Source: BOG-908 sp963795825 (GTDB taxonomy: Bacteria; Pseudomonadota; Alphaproteobacteria; Acetobacterales; Acetobacteraceae). Taken from it: a stretch of DNA of 64,000 nt. The stretch is from positions 744,001-808,000 of the forward strand of contig CAWCIW010000005.1 in NCBI GenBank assembly GCA_963795825.1. The letters run 5' to 3'. This document shows, in pieces, positions 1 through 8,885 of the stretch; position 1 is the first letter of the stretch; the number at the start of each line of letters is the position of its first letter. The notes below the pieces were generated by a model. The model did no database searches, had not been told where the DNA came from, and was given only the letters and a program-made list of their open reading frames with translations. The translations under genes and the position numbers were made by a program.

Positions 1-48
1 AAACGTTTTTTGCTTCTTTTTTGCAAAAAAGAAGGCCTTCCTTGCCTA
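1..48. repeat. Palindromic junction repeat, half copy at window edge
   Basis: This is one arm of the window-wide AT-rich repeat: a T-tract, then a CTTC-T7/A6-GAAGG hairpin, then GCCTTCCTTGCC. It lies just downstream of the stop of the response regulator at 56. The partner arm, if there is one, lies outside the window. It may act as a terminator for the minus-strand gene; that is inference from position and hairpin shape. Confidence 0.75.
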
Positions 49-55
49 GGCTTCG

Positions 56-733
56 TCACTCAGGCCGAAGCATATACCCGGCATTCCTAATCGTATGGAT
101 CAGCGAAGATCCAAACGGCTTGTCGATCTTCTGCCGCAGACGGCTGACATGCACGTCGATCACATTCGTTTGTGGGTCGAAATGATAATCCCACACGCCC
201 TCCAGCAGCATCGTGCGCGTGACTACCTGCCCCGCATGGCGCATCAGGTATTCCAGCAAGCGGAATTCGCGCGGCTGCAGGTCGATCTTCTGCCCGGCGC
301 GGCGCACCCCGCGCGACAGCAGATCCATCTCCAGGTCACCCACCAGCAGCTTGGTCTGCGGCCCGTCGGACTTGCCGCGCCGTGTCAGCGCCTCGACGCG
401 GGCCAGCAGCTCGGAGAACGCGAAGGGCTTGGTCAGGTAGTCGTCGCCGCCGGCTTTCAGGCCGGCGACGCGCTCATCGACCTGGGCCAGTGCCGAGAGC
501 AGCAGCACGGGCGTGGCGTTGTTCTGGCTGCGCAGGGTTTCCAGCAGGCGGATGCCGTCGATGCCGCCGGGCAGCATGCGGTCGAGGATTATGGTGTCGA
601 ACGCCTCGCTGGCGGCCATGAACAGGCCGTCGCGGCCGTTATCGGAGTGCTCTACCACGTGGCCGGCTTCGCGCAGGCCCTTGACCACGAATTGCGCGAC
701 TGTGGGGTCGTCTTCTACCAGAAGGATTCGCAT
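56..733 (-). CDS. OmpR/PhoB-type response regulator
   Basis: A 225-residue two-component transcription factor. The receiver domain (about 1-120) has the acidic pair at residues 8-9 (VEDD), the likely phospho-acceptor D51 (IILDRMLPGG) and the switch lysine K102 (YLTKPF). The winged-helix DNA-binding domain (about 128-225) ends in the usual SLIHTIRNAGYMLRPE. Length is normal for the family. No histidine kinase lies in the window; downstream of the gene (below 56) only the repeat is visible, so a partner could lie beyond the edge. The gene sits on the same strand as the HtrA protease upstream, with a repeat between them, so a role in envelope stress response is plausible but not shown. The ATG at 733 is the natural start. 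Confidence 0.9.
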   Translation of the reverse strand: MRILLVEDDPTVAQFVVKGLREAGHVVEHSDNGRDGLFMAASEAFDTIILDRMLPGGIDGIRLLETLRSQNNATPVLLLSALAQVDERVAGLKAGGDDYLTKPFAFSELLARVEALTRRGKSDGPQTKLLVGDLEMDLLSRGVRRAGQKIDLQPREFRLLEYLMRHAGQVVTRTMLLEGVWDYHFDPQTNVIDVHVSRLRQKIDKPFGSSLIHTIRNAGYMLRPE

Positions 734-763
734 TTCTTTCGTGGTCCTAGCGTTTGATTACGT

Positions 764-900
764 AAGGCAAGGCAAGCAGTCCTTTTTCGAGAAAAAGGAC
801 CAAAAAGCTTTTGCTCCCTGTCGGCGTGTGTTGGACCACTCCCCGACAGGGACCAAAAGTCTTTTGCTTCTTTTCTTCAGAAAAGAAGGCCTTTCTTTCT
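764..900. repeat. Full palindromic junction repeat, type A core
   Basis: Two AT-rich arms flank a GC core. The left arm carries the hairpin GTCC-T5/A5-GGAC, the right arm CTTC-T4/A4-GAAGG. The core CCCTGTCGG...CCGACAGGG is itself an inverted repeat bordered by AAAAAGCTTTTG and CAAAAGTCTTTTG. The copy sits between the htrA stop (905) and the regulator start (733). The overall shape resembles a bidirectional intrinsic terminator. The same core recurs at 4331, 9931 and 32503. Confidence 0.85.
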
Positions 901-904
901 CTCT

Positions 905-1999
905 TCACTGCTCCGGCACCGATTCGGGCTCCACCTGCGGCGGCTCCGGCGGACGGCGCCCCACCACCACCGACACATCGAGGCTGCCCGTCCCGCGCCG
1001 CACCCGCAGCCTAGCCGTGCCGCCAGGGTTCACCGCCGACACGTCACGTATCAGCTCGCGCGTGCTCTCCACCCGCTCGCCGTTGATCGCCACCACCACG
1101 TCGCCGGCGCGCAACCCGGCGCGTGCGGCCGGCCCGCCATGGTTGACCGCCGCGATCGCGGCACCCGCGCGCTTATGCGCCGTGGTGTCCAGATCCACGC
1201 CCAACCAGCCGCGGTCCACATGCCCCTTGGCCAGCAGCTCGTCGACGATGCGCTGGGCGATCTCCGACGGGATCGCGAAGCCGATGCCCACGGAGCCGCC
1301 GGTGGGCGACACGATCGCGGTGTTCAGCGCGATCACCTGGCCGGACATGTTGAAGCTGGGCCCGCCGGAATTGCCCGGGTTGATCGGCGCATCGAGCTGG
1401 AAGAAATCGTCGAACGGGCCGGCGCCGATGTCGCGGCCGCGCGCGCTGACGATGCCGGCGGTGACCGAGCCGCCAAGGCCGAACGGGTTGCCGGCCGCCA
1501 TGATCCAGTCGCCCACCTGCACCGAGCGCGAATCGCCCCACGGCACGGCGGCCAGCTTGTGGTCGGCATCCACCTTGATCACCGCAATGTCCGTCAGCTC
1601 GTCGGTGCCGATCACGTGGGCGGGGAGCTCGGAGCCGTCGGTGAAGCTCACGAGTATCTTGTCCGCCTCGCCCACCACGTGATTGTTCGTCACGATGATG
1701 CCGGTGGGGTCCAGCACGAAGCCGGAGCCGGCGCCGATCATCTGCTCGCGTTTGCCTTTCAGGCGGTCCCGGAAGGTTTTCTCGAACGGGGTGCCGCGGA
1801 GCTCGGGCGGCATGCCGGTGGTGGCTTGCGGGTCCGCCACGCTCATGCGGACGGCGATGTTGACCACGGCGGGCACCACGCGGCGCACCAGAGGGGCGAA
1901 GGTGAGCGGGCCGGTTTGCACCAGCGGCTGGGCGTGCAGCGGGGTGGCGGCCAGGATGGCGGCAAAGGCGAGCAGCTTGAGGGGGGCGGCGCGTCGCAT
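905..1999 (-). CDS. Periplasmic HtrA/DegP-family serine protease with one PDZ domain
   Basis: A 364-residue trypsin-like protease of the DegP/DegS class, which degrades misfolded envelope proteins. A Sec signal peptide (MRRAAPLKLLAFAAILAATP, cleavage near LHAQ) precedes the protease domain. The catalytic triad is H107 (TNNHVVG), D137 (LTDIAVI) and S211 (NPGNSGGPS). One PDZ domain follows (about 265-345; GWLGVDLD, GLRAGDVVVAING), and the tail is Pro/Glu-rich. The ATG at 1999 is preferred over a TTG two codons upstream because the signal peptide begins there. With one PDZ domain it is shorter than classical DegP and closer to DegS or HhoB, but the signal appears cleavable rather than an anchor. 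The nearest same-strand neighbour is the response regulator. Confidence 0.92.
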   Translation of the reverse strand: MRRAAPLKLLAFAAILAATPLHAQPLVQTGPLTFAPLVRRVVPAVVNIAVRMSVADPQATTGMPPELRGTPFEKTFRDRLKGKREQMIGAGSGFVLDPTGIIVTNNHVVGEADKILVSFTDGSELPAHVIGTDELTDIAVIKVDADHKLAAVPWGDSRSVQVGDWIMAAGNPFGLGGSVTAGIVSARGRDIGAGPFDDFFQLDAPINPGNSGGPSFNMSGQVIALNTAIVSPTGGSVGIGFAIPSEIAQRIVDELLAKGHVDRGWLGVDLDTTAHKRAGAAIAAVNHGGPAARAGLRAGDVVVAINGERVESTRELIRDVSAVNPGGTARLRVRRGTGSLDVSVVVGRRPPEPPQVEPESVPEQ

Positions 2000-2107
2000 G
2001 TTCAAGCTGTTGCATGGGCGCGGTTGAGTAACAAGAACGCTGGCTTGGGGCTGAATTCGGCGTAACGCAGTGGGGGTGGGCGGGACTGCTTTCTACAACG
2101 ATGAGGG

Positions 2108-2771
2108 TTAGGTGCTCGGCTGCGGGGTACCTCCGTCATGGTCCGACGCTGCACGCGGCCGAACGCGATGCGCACCCCATGCTGGCGATAACAGCCAGCG
2201 CGGTTTGTCTGCTCTGCGCAGGTTCGGGTCTCGGTAGGATATCGAACGATATCCCAAATAGCGCGCAAGCTGCTTAACCAGGAACGCGCAGTCCACAACT
2301 ATGGCAGCCTGGGATGTATAGTACCCGCTTTTCGGCGAACAAATCGGACTGCGTCCCGGATAACGAAATAGAGGTTGCGGAGGTCCAGATCTTCGCCGGA
2401 CTCGCCGAAACCGAGCGCAGAACCGATAGGTAGACCAGGCCGGCTCGCCGGTATATTCTCGTCCGAGCTTTCAACGTGCTTGAAGTAGTGCGCAAGAACA
2501 TAAATCAAACTAAAACGAAGCGATTCCTTGCCCCAGTTTTGCCGGACAGTACCTGGGGAGACGCTGTTTTCCTCTGCAAAACGATCGACTGCATGGAATG
2601 GAATATCGCGAGATTGGTGAGATAAGCGTGCCGTATCGCGTTGCGATTGGAACCGAAATCATCAGATTTCGAATCGACTATCGATTTCAGGTAGCGCGTA
2701 AATGTGTTCGTATTTTCTGCAGGATGTGTGCGGCAGATATTGCAAGCCGCTAATCGCGCATCGCGTAGCAA
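2108..2771 (-). pseudogene. Low-GC hypothetical relic, broken into short reading frames
   Basis: This 850-bp gap (about 2000-2861) is visibly less GC-rich than its surroundings and holds no intact long gene. On the minus strand three protein-like fragments follow one another in different frames. They are 2505-2771 (FTRYLKSIVDSKSDDFG), 2299-2508 (DLDLRNLYFVIRDAVRFVRR, TTG start) and 2108-2296 (DCAFLVKQLARYLGYRSI). The series suggests a decayed, laterally acquired gene. I do not recognise the family, and the region may instead be non-coding with chance frames. No transposase or tRNA scar is visible beside it. Confidence 0.3.
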
Positions 2772-2861
2772 ACACGACTAAGCATCAAACATTAGAATGT
2801 TTGTGTTGTGTGCTGCTTGCGACCCGGGTTTGTCATTGCCGGAGGGGAAAAGCTATGAACG

Positions 2862-3551
2862 CTACGTCCCCTGCCGATAAACCGCCAATACCGCCCCAGC
2901 CCGCACCAGCGTAGGCTTATCCCTCGTCCCGCTCAGATGGTCGCGTAGAAACCGACGCTGAAACGCCCGTATGCTGTCCGCATCATCCCCCTCATACCCG
3001 ATCTCCACCAGCGCGGCCCGCAGATCACCCACAGGCGCCCCGTCCGCCCCGGGCCACAAGCCTATCCCCGCCTCGGCCAGCCCGCGCCAGTCGAACAGCT
3101 CGCCCGGGTCCTGCTTGCGCGACGGCGCGATATCGCTATGCGCCACCACATTCTGCGGCGGGATCGCGTGGCGCCCCAAAATCCCCAGGCACAGCTCGCG
3201 CACCGCCACCATCTGCGCCGGCGGGAACGGCCGGTATCCCCATTCATGCCCGGGATTGACGATCTCGATCCCGATCGACGGATCGTTCAGCGTCCGTCGC
3301 CCACGCCAGAACGAAACCCCGGCATGGAACGCGCGCCGCGCCTCGGGCACCAGCCGCAACACACTGCCATCCTCATCGACCACATAATGCGAAGACACCC
3401 GCGACTCCGGATCGCGCAGCCGCGCCACCGCCTCGGCGGCCGTTTTCATGCCCGTGTAATGCAGCACCAGCATGTCGATCCCGCACGGCCGCTCGTCCTG
3501 GTTCGGGCTCGGCAGATCCACAATCGCCGACTCGCCAGCAGCCCCGCTCAA
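2862..3551 (-). CDS. N-acetylmuramoyl-L-alanine amidase (AmpD/AmiD-like)
   Basis: A 229-residue amidase_2-family zinc hydrolase that cleaves the MurNAc-L-Ala bond of muropeptides in peptidoglycan recycling. Zinc ligands are visible at H31 (MLVLHYTG), H138 (VVAHSDIAPSRK) and D148 (KQDPG), with K146 beside the site. The C-terminus (about 170-229) contains an AFQRRFL segment resembling a peptidoglycan-binding helix. No signal peptide is seen, so a cytoplasmic AmpD-type location is likely. The ATG at 3551 overlaps the stop of the upstream DnaJ-domain gene as ATGA, indicating translational coupling. Confidence 0.9.
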   Translation of the reverse strand: MSGAAGESAIVDLPSPNQDERPCGIDMLVLHYTGMKTAAEAVARLRDPESRVSSHYVVDEDGSVLRLVPEARRAFHAGVSFWRGRRTLNDPSIGIEIVNPGHEWGYRPFPPAQMVAVRELCLGILGRHAIPPQNVVAHSDIAPSRKQDPGELFDWRGLAEAGIGLWPGADGAPVGDLRAALVEIGYEGDDADSIRAFQRRFLRDHLSGTRDKPTLVRAGAVLAVYRQGT

Positions 3552-4303
3552 AGCCCGCGCTCCCGCTTCACCCGGTCCCAGGCAGCATTGATGTTGGCCA
3601 CCTTTTCGGTGGCGCGCGCGATGAATTCCGGCGGCACGCCGCGTGCGGCCAGGCCGTCCGGATGGTTCTCCCGCATGAGCTGCTTCCAGGCGGCGCGTAC
3701 CGCCTCGTCGGATGCCGCACGTTCCACGCCGAGCACGCCGTAGGGATCAGGCTCGCTGCCGGCCTGCGCCCGGGCAGTGCCGCCGCGCGCGCGTTCCCAG
3801 GCCGGGCCGTCCAGCCCGAAGCCACGGGCGCAGCGGGCGAGGAAATCCAGCTCGGCGGCATTCACCGCGCCGTCCGACTTGGCGATGCCGAACAGGCCGG
3901 CAAGCACGTCCTCCAGCACGCCGCGGCTGTCGGCAAAGCTGGCGCCGAGCTGCTGGGCGTAGCCATCGGGACTGTCCGGCGTGTCGCGCGCCTGGTCGAA
4001 CAGCCGGCCCACCTCACGCGCATTCTCCGCCGGCACGCGGAAATGCCGCTTGAAGCCGTCGATCTCCGCGCGGGTGACGGGGCCGTCGCATTTGGCCAGC
4101 TTGGCGGACAGGGCCACCACGGCCATGGCGAACACCTGCTCGCGCGGCACGAACATTGCGGCCAGGCGCGCGGGGTGGAAGCGGCCGGGGCTCACGCCGC
4201 CGCGGTCCGCCGCATGGCCGAGGGCCGCGCCCATCATGGCACCCGGCGGCCCGCCCATCGCGAAGCCCGCCACGCCGCCCAGCAGTTTGCCCCAGTAGCT
4301 CAT
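3548..4303 (-). CDS. TerB/DnaJ-domain co-chaperone (DjlA-like)
   Basis: A 251-residue protein. The N-terminus (1-32) is Gly/Ala-rich and weakly hydrophobic (GKLLGGVAGFAMGGPP), like the membrane-insertion segment of DjlA. A TerB-like helical domain (about 55-172; KCDGPVTRAEID, KSDGAVNAAELDFL) follows. A J domain closes the protein (about 186-251) with HPD at 214-216 (RENHPDG). Proteins of this build recruit DnaK at the inner membrane. It is the first gene of a two-gene operon with the overlapping amidase, an order common in alphaproteobacteria. A full palindromic repeat lies just upstream of the start. Confidence 0.9.
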   Translation of the reverse strand: MSYWGKLLGGVAGFAMGGPPGAMMGAALGHAADRGGVSPGRFHPARLAAMFVPREQVFAMAVVALSAKLAKCDGPVTRAEIDGFKRHFRVPAENAREVGRLFDQARDTPDSPDGYAQQLGASFADSRGVLEDVLAGLFGIAKSDGAVNAAELDFLARCARGFGLDGPAWERARGGTARAQAGSEPDPYGVLGVERAASDEAVRAAWKQLMRENHPDGLAARGVPPEFIARATEKVANINAAWDRVKRERGL

Positions 4304-4330
4304 GGGGGGAGCATACGCCGGCCAGGGTTA

Positions 4331-4469
4331 AGCAAGGAAGGCAAGCAGTCCTTTTTTGGAAAAAAGGACCAAAAAACTTTTGCTCCCTGTCGGCGACTGC
4401 CTCAGCACTCCCCGACAGGGACCAAAAGTTTTTTGCTTCTTTTTTTCAAAAAAGAAGGCCTTCCTTGCT
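4331..4469. repeat. Full palindromic junction repeat, type A core
   Basis: A left arm with GTCC-T6/A6-GGACC, a core CCCTGTCGG...CCGACAGGG, and a right arm with CTTC-T7/A6-GAAGG. It lies between the divergently transcribed DjlA-like gene (start 4303) and AsmA-like gene (start 4473). The last repeat base is therefore only a few bases from the AsmA ATG, and the AsmA ribosome-binding region is repeat sequence. Confidence 0.85.
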
Positions 4470-4472
4470 GCG

Positions 4473-7400
4473 ATGCACCCCACCCTGACCAGCAGCACCC
4501 GGCAGGCCCCAAGCTGGCGCCCCCTTGCCTGGTTCGTCACGGCCATCGCGCTCCTGGTCCTGGCCGCCTGGACAGGACCCCCCTGCTGGACTGGGGCCGC
4601 TTCCGCACCGCCATCGCCAGCATCGCCGCCGCCCGCCTCGGCCGCCCCGTGGTCATCAACGGCGAGATCAGCCTGCGCCTGCTGCCCCAGGCGGTGCTCA
4701 CGGCGAACGACGTGACGCTGGCCGATCCCGGCGACGGCGTGTCCGTGCAGGTCGCGGCGCTGCGGCTGCAAGTGGCCACGCTGCCGCTGGCGGCAGGCGA
4801 AATGGTGGTGCGTGACCTCGTGCTGTCCGCCCCCGTGCTGCATCTGCCATGGGCCCTGCCGAACGGTATCGGCCGGTCCGCGCGCCCGCTTGTGCCGCAC
4901 GAATTCGCCGCCCGCATCGAGAACGGCACCCTGCGCATCGGCGCCGCCGAGGTGACCGGCATCACCGCCTCGCTGCATGGCGGCCCGGCCACCGCGGCGG
5001 CCGGGGCCGACGCGGCCCAGGTGGCGGCGTTCGGCGCCGAGGGGTTCGCGGCTGCGGGTGGGCGGAGCTGGCGGTTCACCGCGGCCCTCGGCGCGCCGGA
5101 TGCGGACGGCGTGAGCGCCGTCGACATCGCGGTGCGCGGCCAGGGTGCCGTGGCCGATACCGGCGGCAGCCTGCAGGGCACGCTGGCGGACGGCGTGGTG
5201 CAGGGCCGCCTGCGCGCCGGCGGGCCCGACCTCTCGCTGGTGATGCCGGCCGCGGCCGCTGCCTGGACGGCGGAGGCGCCGTTCGTGGCCGATGCCACGC
5301 GGGTGGAGGCCAACGCGATAAGCCTGTCGCTGGGCGGGGCACCTGCCGATGGCGCGCTGGTGCTGCATATCGACGCGCCGGCACGTCTCGAGGGCCATCT
5401 GCATGCCGCCTCGCTCGATCTCGACGGCTGGGCCGCGCTGCTCGGCCGCGGTCTCGGCGCCGGCGCGGGTGCCGGCCCGGCGATCGGTTTCATGCTCCCC
5501 CTGCAGATCGGCCTGGCCGCCGACTCGGCGCGCCTGCTGGACGGCCCGCTCACCGGGGTGCAGGCGACGCTGGTTTCGGACGGGCGCAGCCTCTCCTTCC
5601 GCCAGGCGCAAGCGGGCCTGCCGGGCGGCGCCAGGCTGGCCGCCGACACTGTGCGCCTGGTGCGTGGCCAGGACGGACAGCTCGCCGCCTCCGGCCTGGC
5701 GCATCTCGCAGCCCCCGATCTGCACGCCACCCTGGCCTGGCTGGGCCGTCTGGCACCGGCGCTGGCGCAGAGCCTGCCGGACGGCGCGCTGCGTCAGGCG
5801 CAGGTGTCCGGGCTGCTCAGCCTGCAGGCAGGGCGCGGATCGGTGGCCGGGCTGACCGGCCAGGTGGACGGAAACTTCGTGCAAGGCGGCCTTTCAATAC
5901 GGCTCGACGGCCACCCGCATCTCGCCGCCGAACTGGATCTGGCGCTGCTGCCGCTCGACACCTGGCTGGGCCGCGCAAGTGAAGCCGCTAGCCTGGCCGC
6001 CTTTGCCGGGTATTTCACCGGCGCCGAGACCAGCCTGCACCTCAGGGCGGCGCGCGCCACCTTGCACGGCCAGATGCTGGAAAACCTCGACGCGACCGCC
6101 AGCACCGGCGCCGGCGGCCTGCTGCTGGCGCGCGCGCAAGCCGGGCTGGACGGCGCGGCACTCAGCCTGGCCGGGGCGATCGCGGCGGATGGAAGCCTGC
6201 ACGGCGTGCGTTTCGGCGCGCGTGCGGACGCCCTGGAGACCGTCCTGCCCCGTCTGCCGGCCACCGCACGCTGGGCGCCGGATCTGTGGCATGGCGCTGG
6301 CGCGCTGCAGGTGATTGGCGAGGGTCCGCCGGACGGCCTCTCAATCCAGGTTCGCGCCGACGTGAACGACCTGGTGCTCGAGGCGGACAGCCTGCGCGAT
6401 ACCCGCGCCGGCACGGGCAGCACCACACTCACCTTGCGCCATCCCGGCGCGCCGCGTCTGGTCGCCGAACTTGGGCTGCCGCAGGCGCTGGGCCTGCCCA
6501 CGGGCCTGGCGCAGACAGCGCGGTGGCTGGACACCGGGGCGCTGACCCTGCGCGCGCATTTTCGCGACAGCCCATCGCATCTGGCCGTGCAGGATTTCGA
6601 CCTGAACGCGGCGGCGCTGCGCCTGTCCGGCGGGTTCACCGCAGACTGGTCCGGCGTGGCGCCGATGCTGGACGGCACGCTCGCCTTCGATCAGCTCACC
6701 CTGCCCGGCGTGCCGCCGGATCTGGAGCACGCCCATATGCTGGCCGGCTGGGCCTCGCATTTCCATGTGACGGCCAACTCCGTCAGCGTTGGTCTGCGTG
6801 AGTTGGCGCGAAAGGCGGCCGCCGACCTGAGCGTCGCCGGTGGGCTGGTCAAGCTCAACGCCCTATCGGCAGAAATTGCGGGCGGAAGGCTGAGTGCCGC
6901 GGCGGAGGCCGACCTGCGGCGGCGGCACTTCACGACGCATCTGCAACTGGCCGGGGCGTCGCTGTCCGGTGGGATAAGCGTCTGGCCGGTAGATTTGACG
7001 GCCGGAACAGCCGATCTGGATCTGCAGCTCGAACTCGCCGGCACGGATCTCGCCAATCTGGCAGGAAAGGCTGTTGCAGACCTGCATGACGCGACTGCCA
7101 CGGGGTTCGACCTGGCGCTGCTCACCGCGTCCACGCCGCTGCACACCAAAGCCGGCCGGCTCGCGGCGAGATCAGCGTTGGTGACAGGGGCCAGTCCGGG
7201 GCTGTCCGGCACGCTGGCTGCAACCATTTCCGACGGCACGGTCACGCTGAATTCGGCGAAATTGCAGTCCCGGAATGGTTCGGCCGAGATCGCCGGGAGC
7301 GTCAACCTGGTGCAGGAGGTGGTCGATATGCACCTGAACCTATGGCCTTTGTGGCGGGACGCACCGGGCTTTGCCGTTGGCCTGCGCGGCCCGATCCGTC

Positions 7401-7702
7401 AGCCGTCAGAAGCGGCGGAACCGGACCGGTTGGAGACCGGCACGCACGCGCATGCGCGAACGCATCATGCAGGAGCCACGAAAATCATGTATAAAACCAT
7501 CATCAGCAGCAGCATGAACCCGCCGGCGAGCGTCAGCGGCTTCCAAGTGCCGCTCGACCGGAGCGCCGCATTGTATTTGCAAGTTCTGCACAACCCATCC
7601 AGCGGCTTCTTCAACTGGAAATGTGATGGCGCAGCTTTCCAGCCTGCCGCCCGCCACTCGGCCTCCGGCATCGTGGCCGGCTGGCTCTTTGCAACTTCAT
7701 AG
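4473..7702 (+). CDS. AsmA-family inner-membrane protein, with apparent frameshift near its start
   Basis: A very long AsmA-like protein (about 1,070 residues), family members of which help transport lipids or assemble the outer envelope. The N-terminal anchor (RPLAWFVTAIALLVLAAW) is encoded from the ATG at 4473. The conserved AsmA continuation (LLDWGRFRTAIASIAAARLG, then NGEISLRLLP) is in the next frame. The switch falls in a run of six Cs at 4578-4583, and one extra C would restore a single frame. The body has the repetitive beta-rich pattern typical of the family, ending near PIRQPSEAAEPDRL. The last 80 codons, to 7702, look non-native and run antisense to another gene. A second shift near 7440 would end the protein at about 7516. 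Either recent mutation or sequencing error is possible. Confidence 0.8.
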
Positions 7703-7806
7703 CGTTCCCGCTGGCCGACACTCGTAAGCGGCATCGCCTTGCCGCATCTCCTGCATTCATCCACCCCATATGCCAATTGGTTCACCGCTGACGCACAGGC
7801 CGACAT
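7465..7806 (-). CDS. Small CxxC-containing membrane protein, unknown function
   Basis: A 113-residue protein with two cysteine pairs (DECRRCGKA near residue 18 and DGLCRTCKY near 72) that could form a zinc ribbon. A single C-terminal transmembrane helix (LAGGFMLLLMMVLYMIF) closes it. I do not recognise a family. Composition is less GC-rich than the neighbours. Its 3' end overlaps the extended reading frame of the AsmA-like gene on the other strand; the overlap shrinks to about 50 bases if the AsmA gene carries the second frameshift suggested there. An internal start at the methionine of MPEAEWRAAGW cannot be excluded. Confidence 0.5.
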   Translation of the reverse strand: MSACASAVNQLAYGVDECRRCGKAMPLTSVGQRERYEVAKSQPATMPEAEWRAAGWKAAPSHFQLKKPLDGLCRTCKYNAALRSSGTWKPLTLAGGFMLLLMMVLYMIFVAPA

Positions 7807-7924
7807 ACTGGCGGCGCGAATCCGACGTCAAGCCTGGCCATCCTCGCCATAAGGCAACGCGTTGCTGGACTAACAGTCGAAACTGTTCGTGCATGTCGCA
7901 CGGCAAATACGTTTGGAGAGCCTC

Positions 7925-8344
7925 ATGAACCATCGACGGGTCGCTTTCGTGGCGTCGGCATCTTTCCTGACGGTCTGGAGCTGCAATACGGAAGCGGCCA
8001 GCCCGGACCAGTCCTCCTCGCTGCACGGCACTGCTCCGGCGCATCACCACACCAGCCACAAAACACACCGGCACGCACAGGCGGCCAGCCTTGCGCCGCT
8101 GGCGAGCACGGCGGCGGCGCCACCTGCCGCGCCTACCTCCTCGCCCGCGCCGGTGCCGAACGAGGCGCTGAACGCGCCGATCGACAACACCTCGACAGAG
8201 ACCACCGCGGCGCCGCGCGTGTTCCAGCTGCATTACCCGCCGCAAGGCGACGGCTACACCACCGGCTCGAGCTCGCAGGCGCTCGATGATCGCGAGGCGG
8301 CGAAAGCCACCGGCGTCGAGGTAAAGGTCCCGCTGCCACAGTGA
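7925..8344 (+). CDS. Exported His/Pro/Ala-rich hypothetical protein
   Basis: A 139-residue protein with a signal peptide (MNHRRVAFVASASFLTVWSC) and a probable cleavage after NTEA. The cysteine after VWS does not make a good lipobox. The mature part is low-complexity: a His-rich stretch (HGTAPAHHHTSHKTHRHAQA), then an Ala/Pro linker, then a short C-terminal segment (FQLHYPPQGDGYTTGS). The ATG at 7925 is chosen over an upstream one at 7889 because GGAGAG lies just before it and the signal peptide starts there. The His-rich stretch could bind metal; no homologue is recognised. Confidence 0.65.
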   Translation: MNHRRVAFVASASFLTVWSCNTEAASPDQSSSLHGTAPAHHHTSHKTHRHAQAASLAPLASTAAAPPAAPTSSPAPVPNEALNAPIDNTSTETTAAPRVFQLHYPPQGDGYTTGSSSQALDDREAAKATGVEVKVPLPQ

Positions 8345-8424
8345 GGCGCGCGGACGCGGGGCGCGGTGCTTCGCTGGCCGGCACGAACATAGCGACGTAT
8401 TCAGCCCGTGCGCCGTTCGCCGCC

Positions 8425-8453
8425 TTGACACCCCAGGGTGCGACATCTAGCAA
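8425..8453 (+). promoter_or_regulatory. Candidate sigma70-type promoter for the atp F0 operon
   Basis: A perfect TTGACA at 8425-8430 is followed by a 17-base spacer and a weaker TAGCAA at 8448-8453. This places a start site about 40 bases before the atpI ATG at 8499. It is the only good match in the 150-base gap before the operon. Pattern match only. Confidence 0.45.
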
Positions 8454-8498
8454 GCCGATGCTTTCCAGCACGGGGGCACGCAGCCCCCGGAGCCGTGG

Positions 8499-8807
8499 AT
8501 GAGCGAGGATGAGAACGGCGCCGACGGCTCTTTCGAGGATCGTCTGCGTGCCGCGCGCGTCCGGCAGGGTCTTACCCCTGGCGACGCTCCGGTTGTCTCA
8601 GCCGGGACCGGCGGCGGTTCCGCCCTGGGCCTCGGAATGCGCGTGGGTGTGGAGCTGGTCTCCGCCCTGGCCGTGGCAGTCGCCATCGGCTGGGCGCTGG
8701 ATCGCTGGCTGCATACCCTGCCGCTGTTCCTCGTGATTTTCCTGGTGCTGGGCGGAGCGGCGGGCGTGGCGAATGTGTGGCGGCTGGTCGGGCGGAGCCC
8801 GTCTTGA
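8499..8807 (+). CDS. atpI: ATP synthase protein I (AtpI)
   Basis: A 102-residue membrane protein with two hydrophobic segments (VGVELVSALAVAVAIGWALD and LPLFLVIFLVLGGAAGVANV), the usual AtpQ/AtpI arrangement. It begins the F0 operon, as in other alphaproteobacteria, and is thought to assist assembly of the c-ring. The N-terminal 45 residues are acidic then Gly-rich and cytoplasmic. The start at 8499 gives normal family length. Confidence 0.9.
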   Translation: MSEDENGADGSFEDRLRAARVRQGLTPGDAPVVSAGTGGGSALGLGMRVGVELVSALAVAVAIGWALDRWLHTLPLFLVIFLVLGGAAGVANVWRLVGRSPS

Positions 8808-8885
8808 AACAGTCAGCCGGCACGGCGCCCGTCCTGAAGAATTAGGCTTGGCCGGGATGTCCGGCCGGATAGGGATACGCGCAAG

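Noticed and set aside
3662..4472. Plus-strand reading frame leading into the AsmA-like gene
   Set aside because: It is antisense to the conserved DjlA-like gene and then crosses a repeat; protein character appears only after about 4580.
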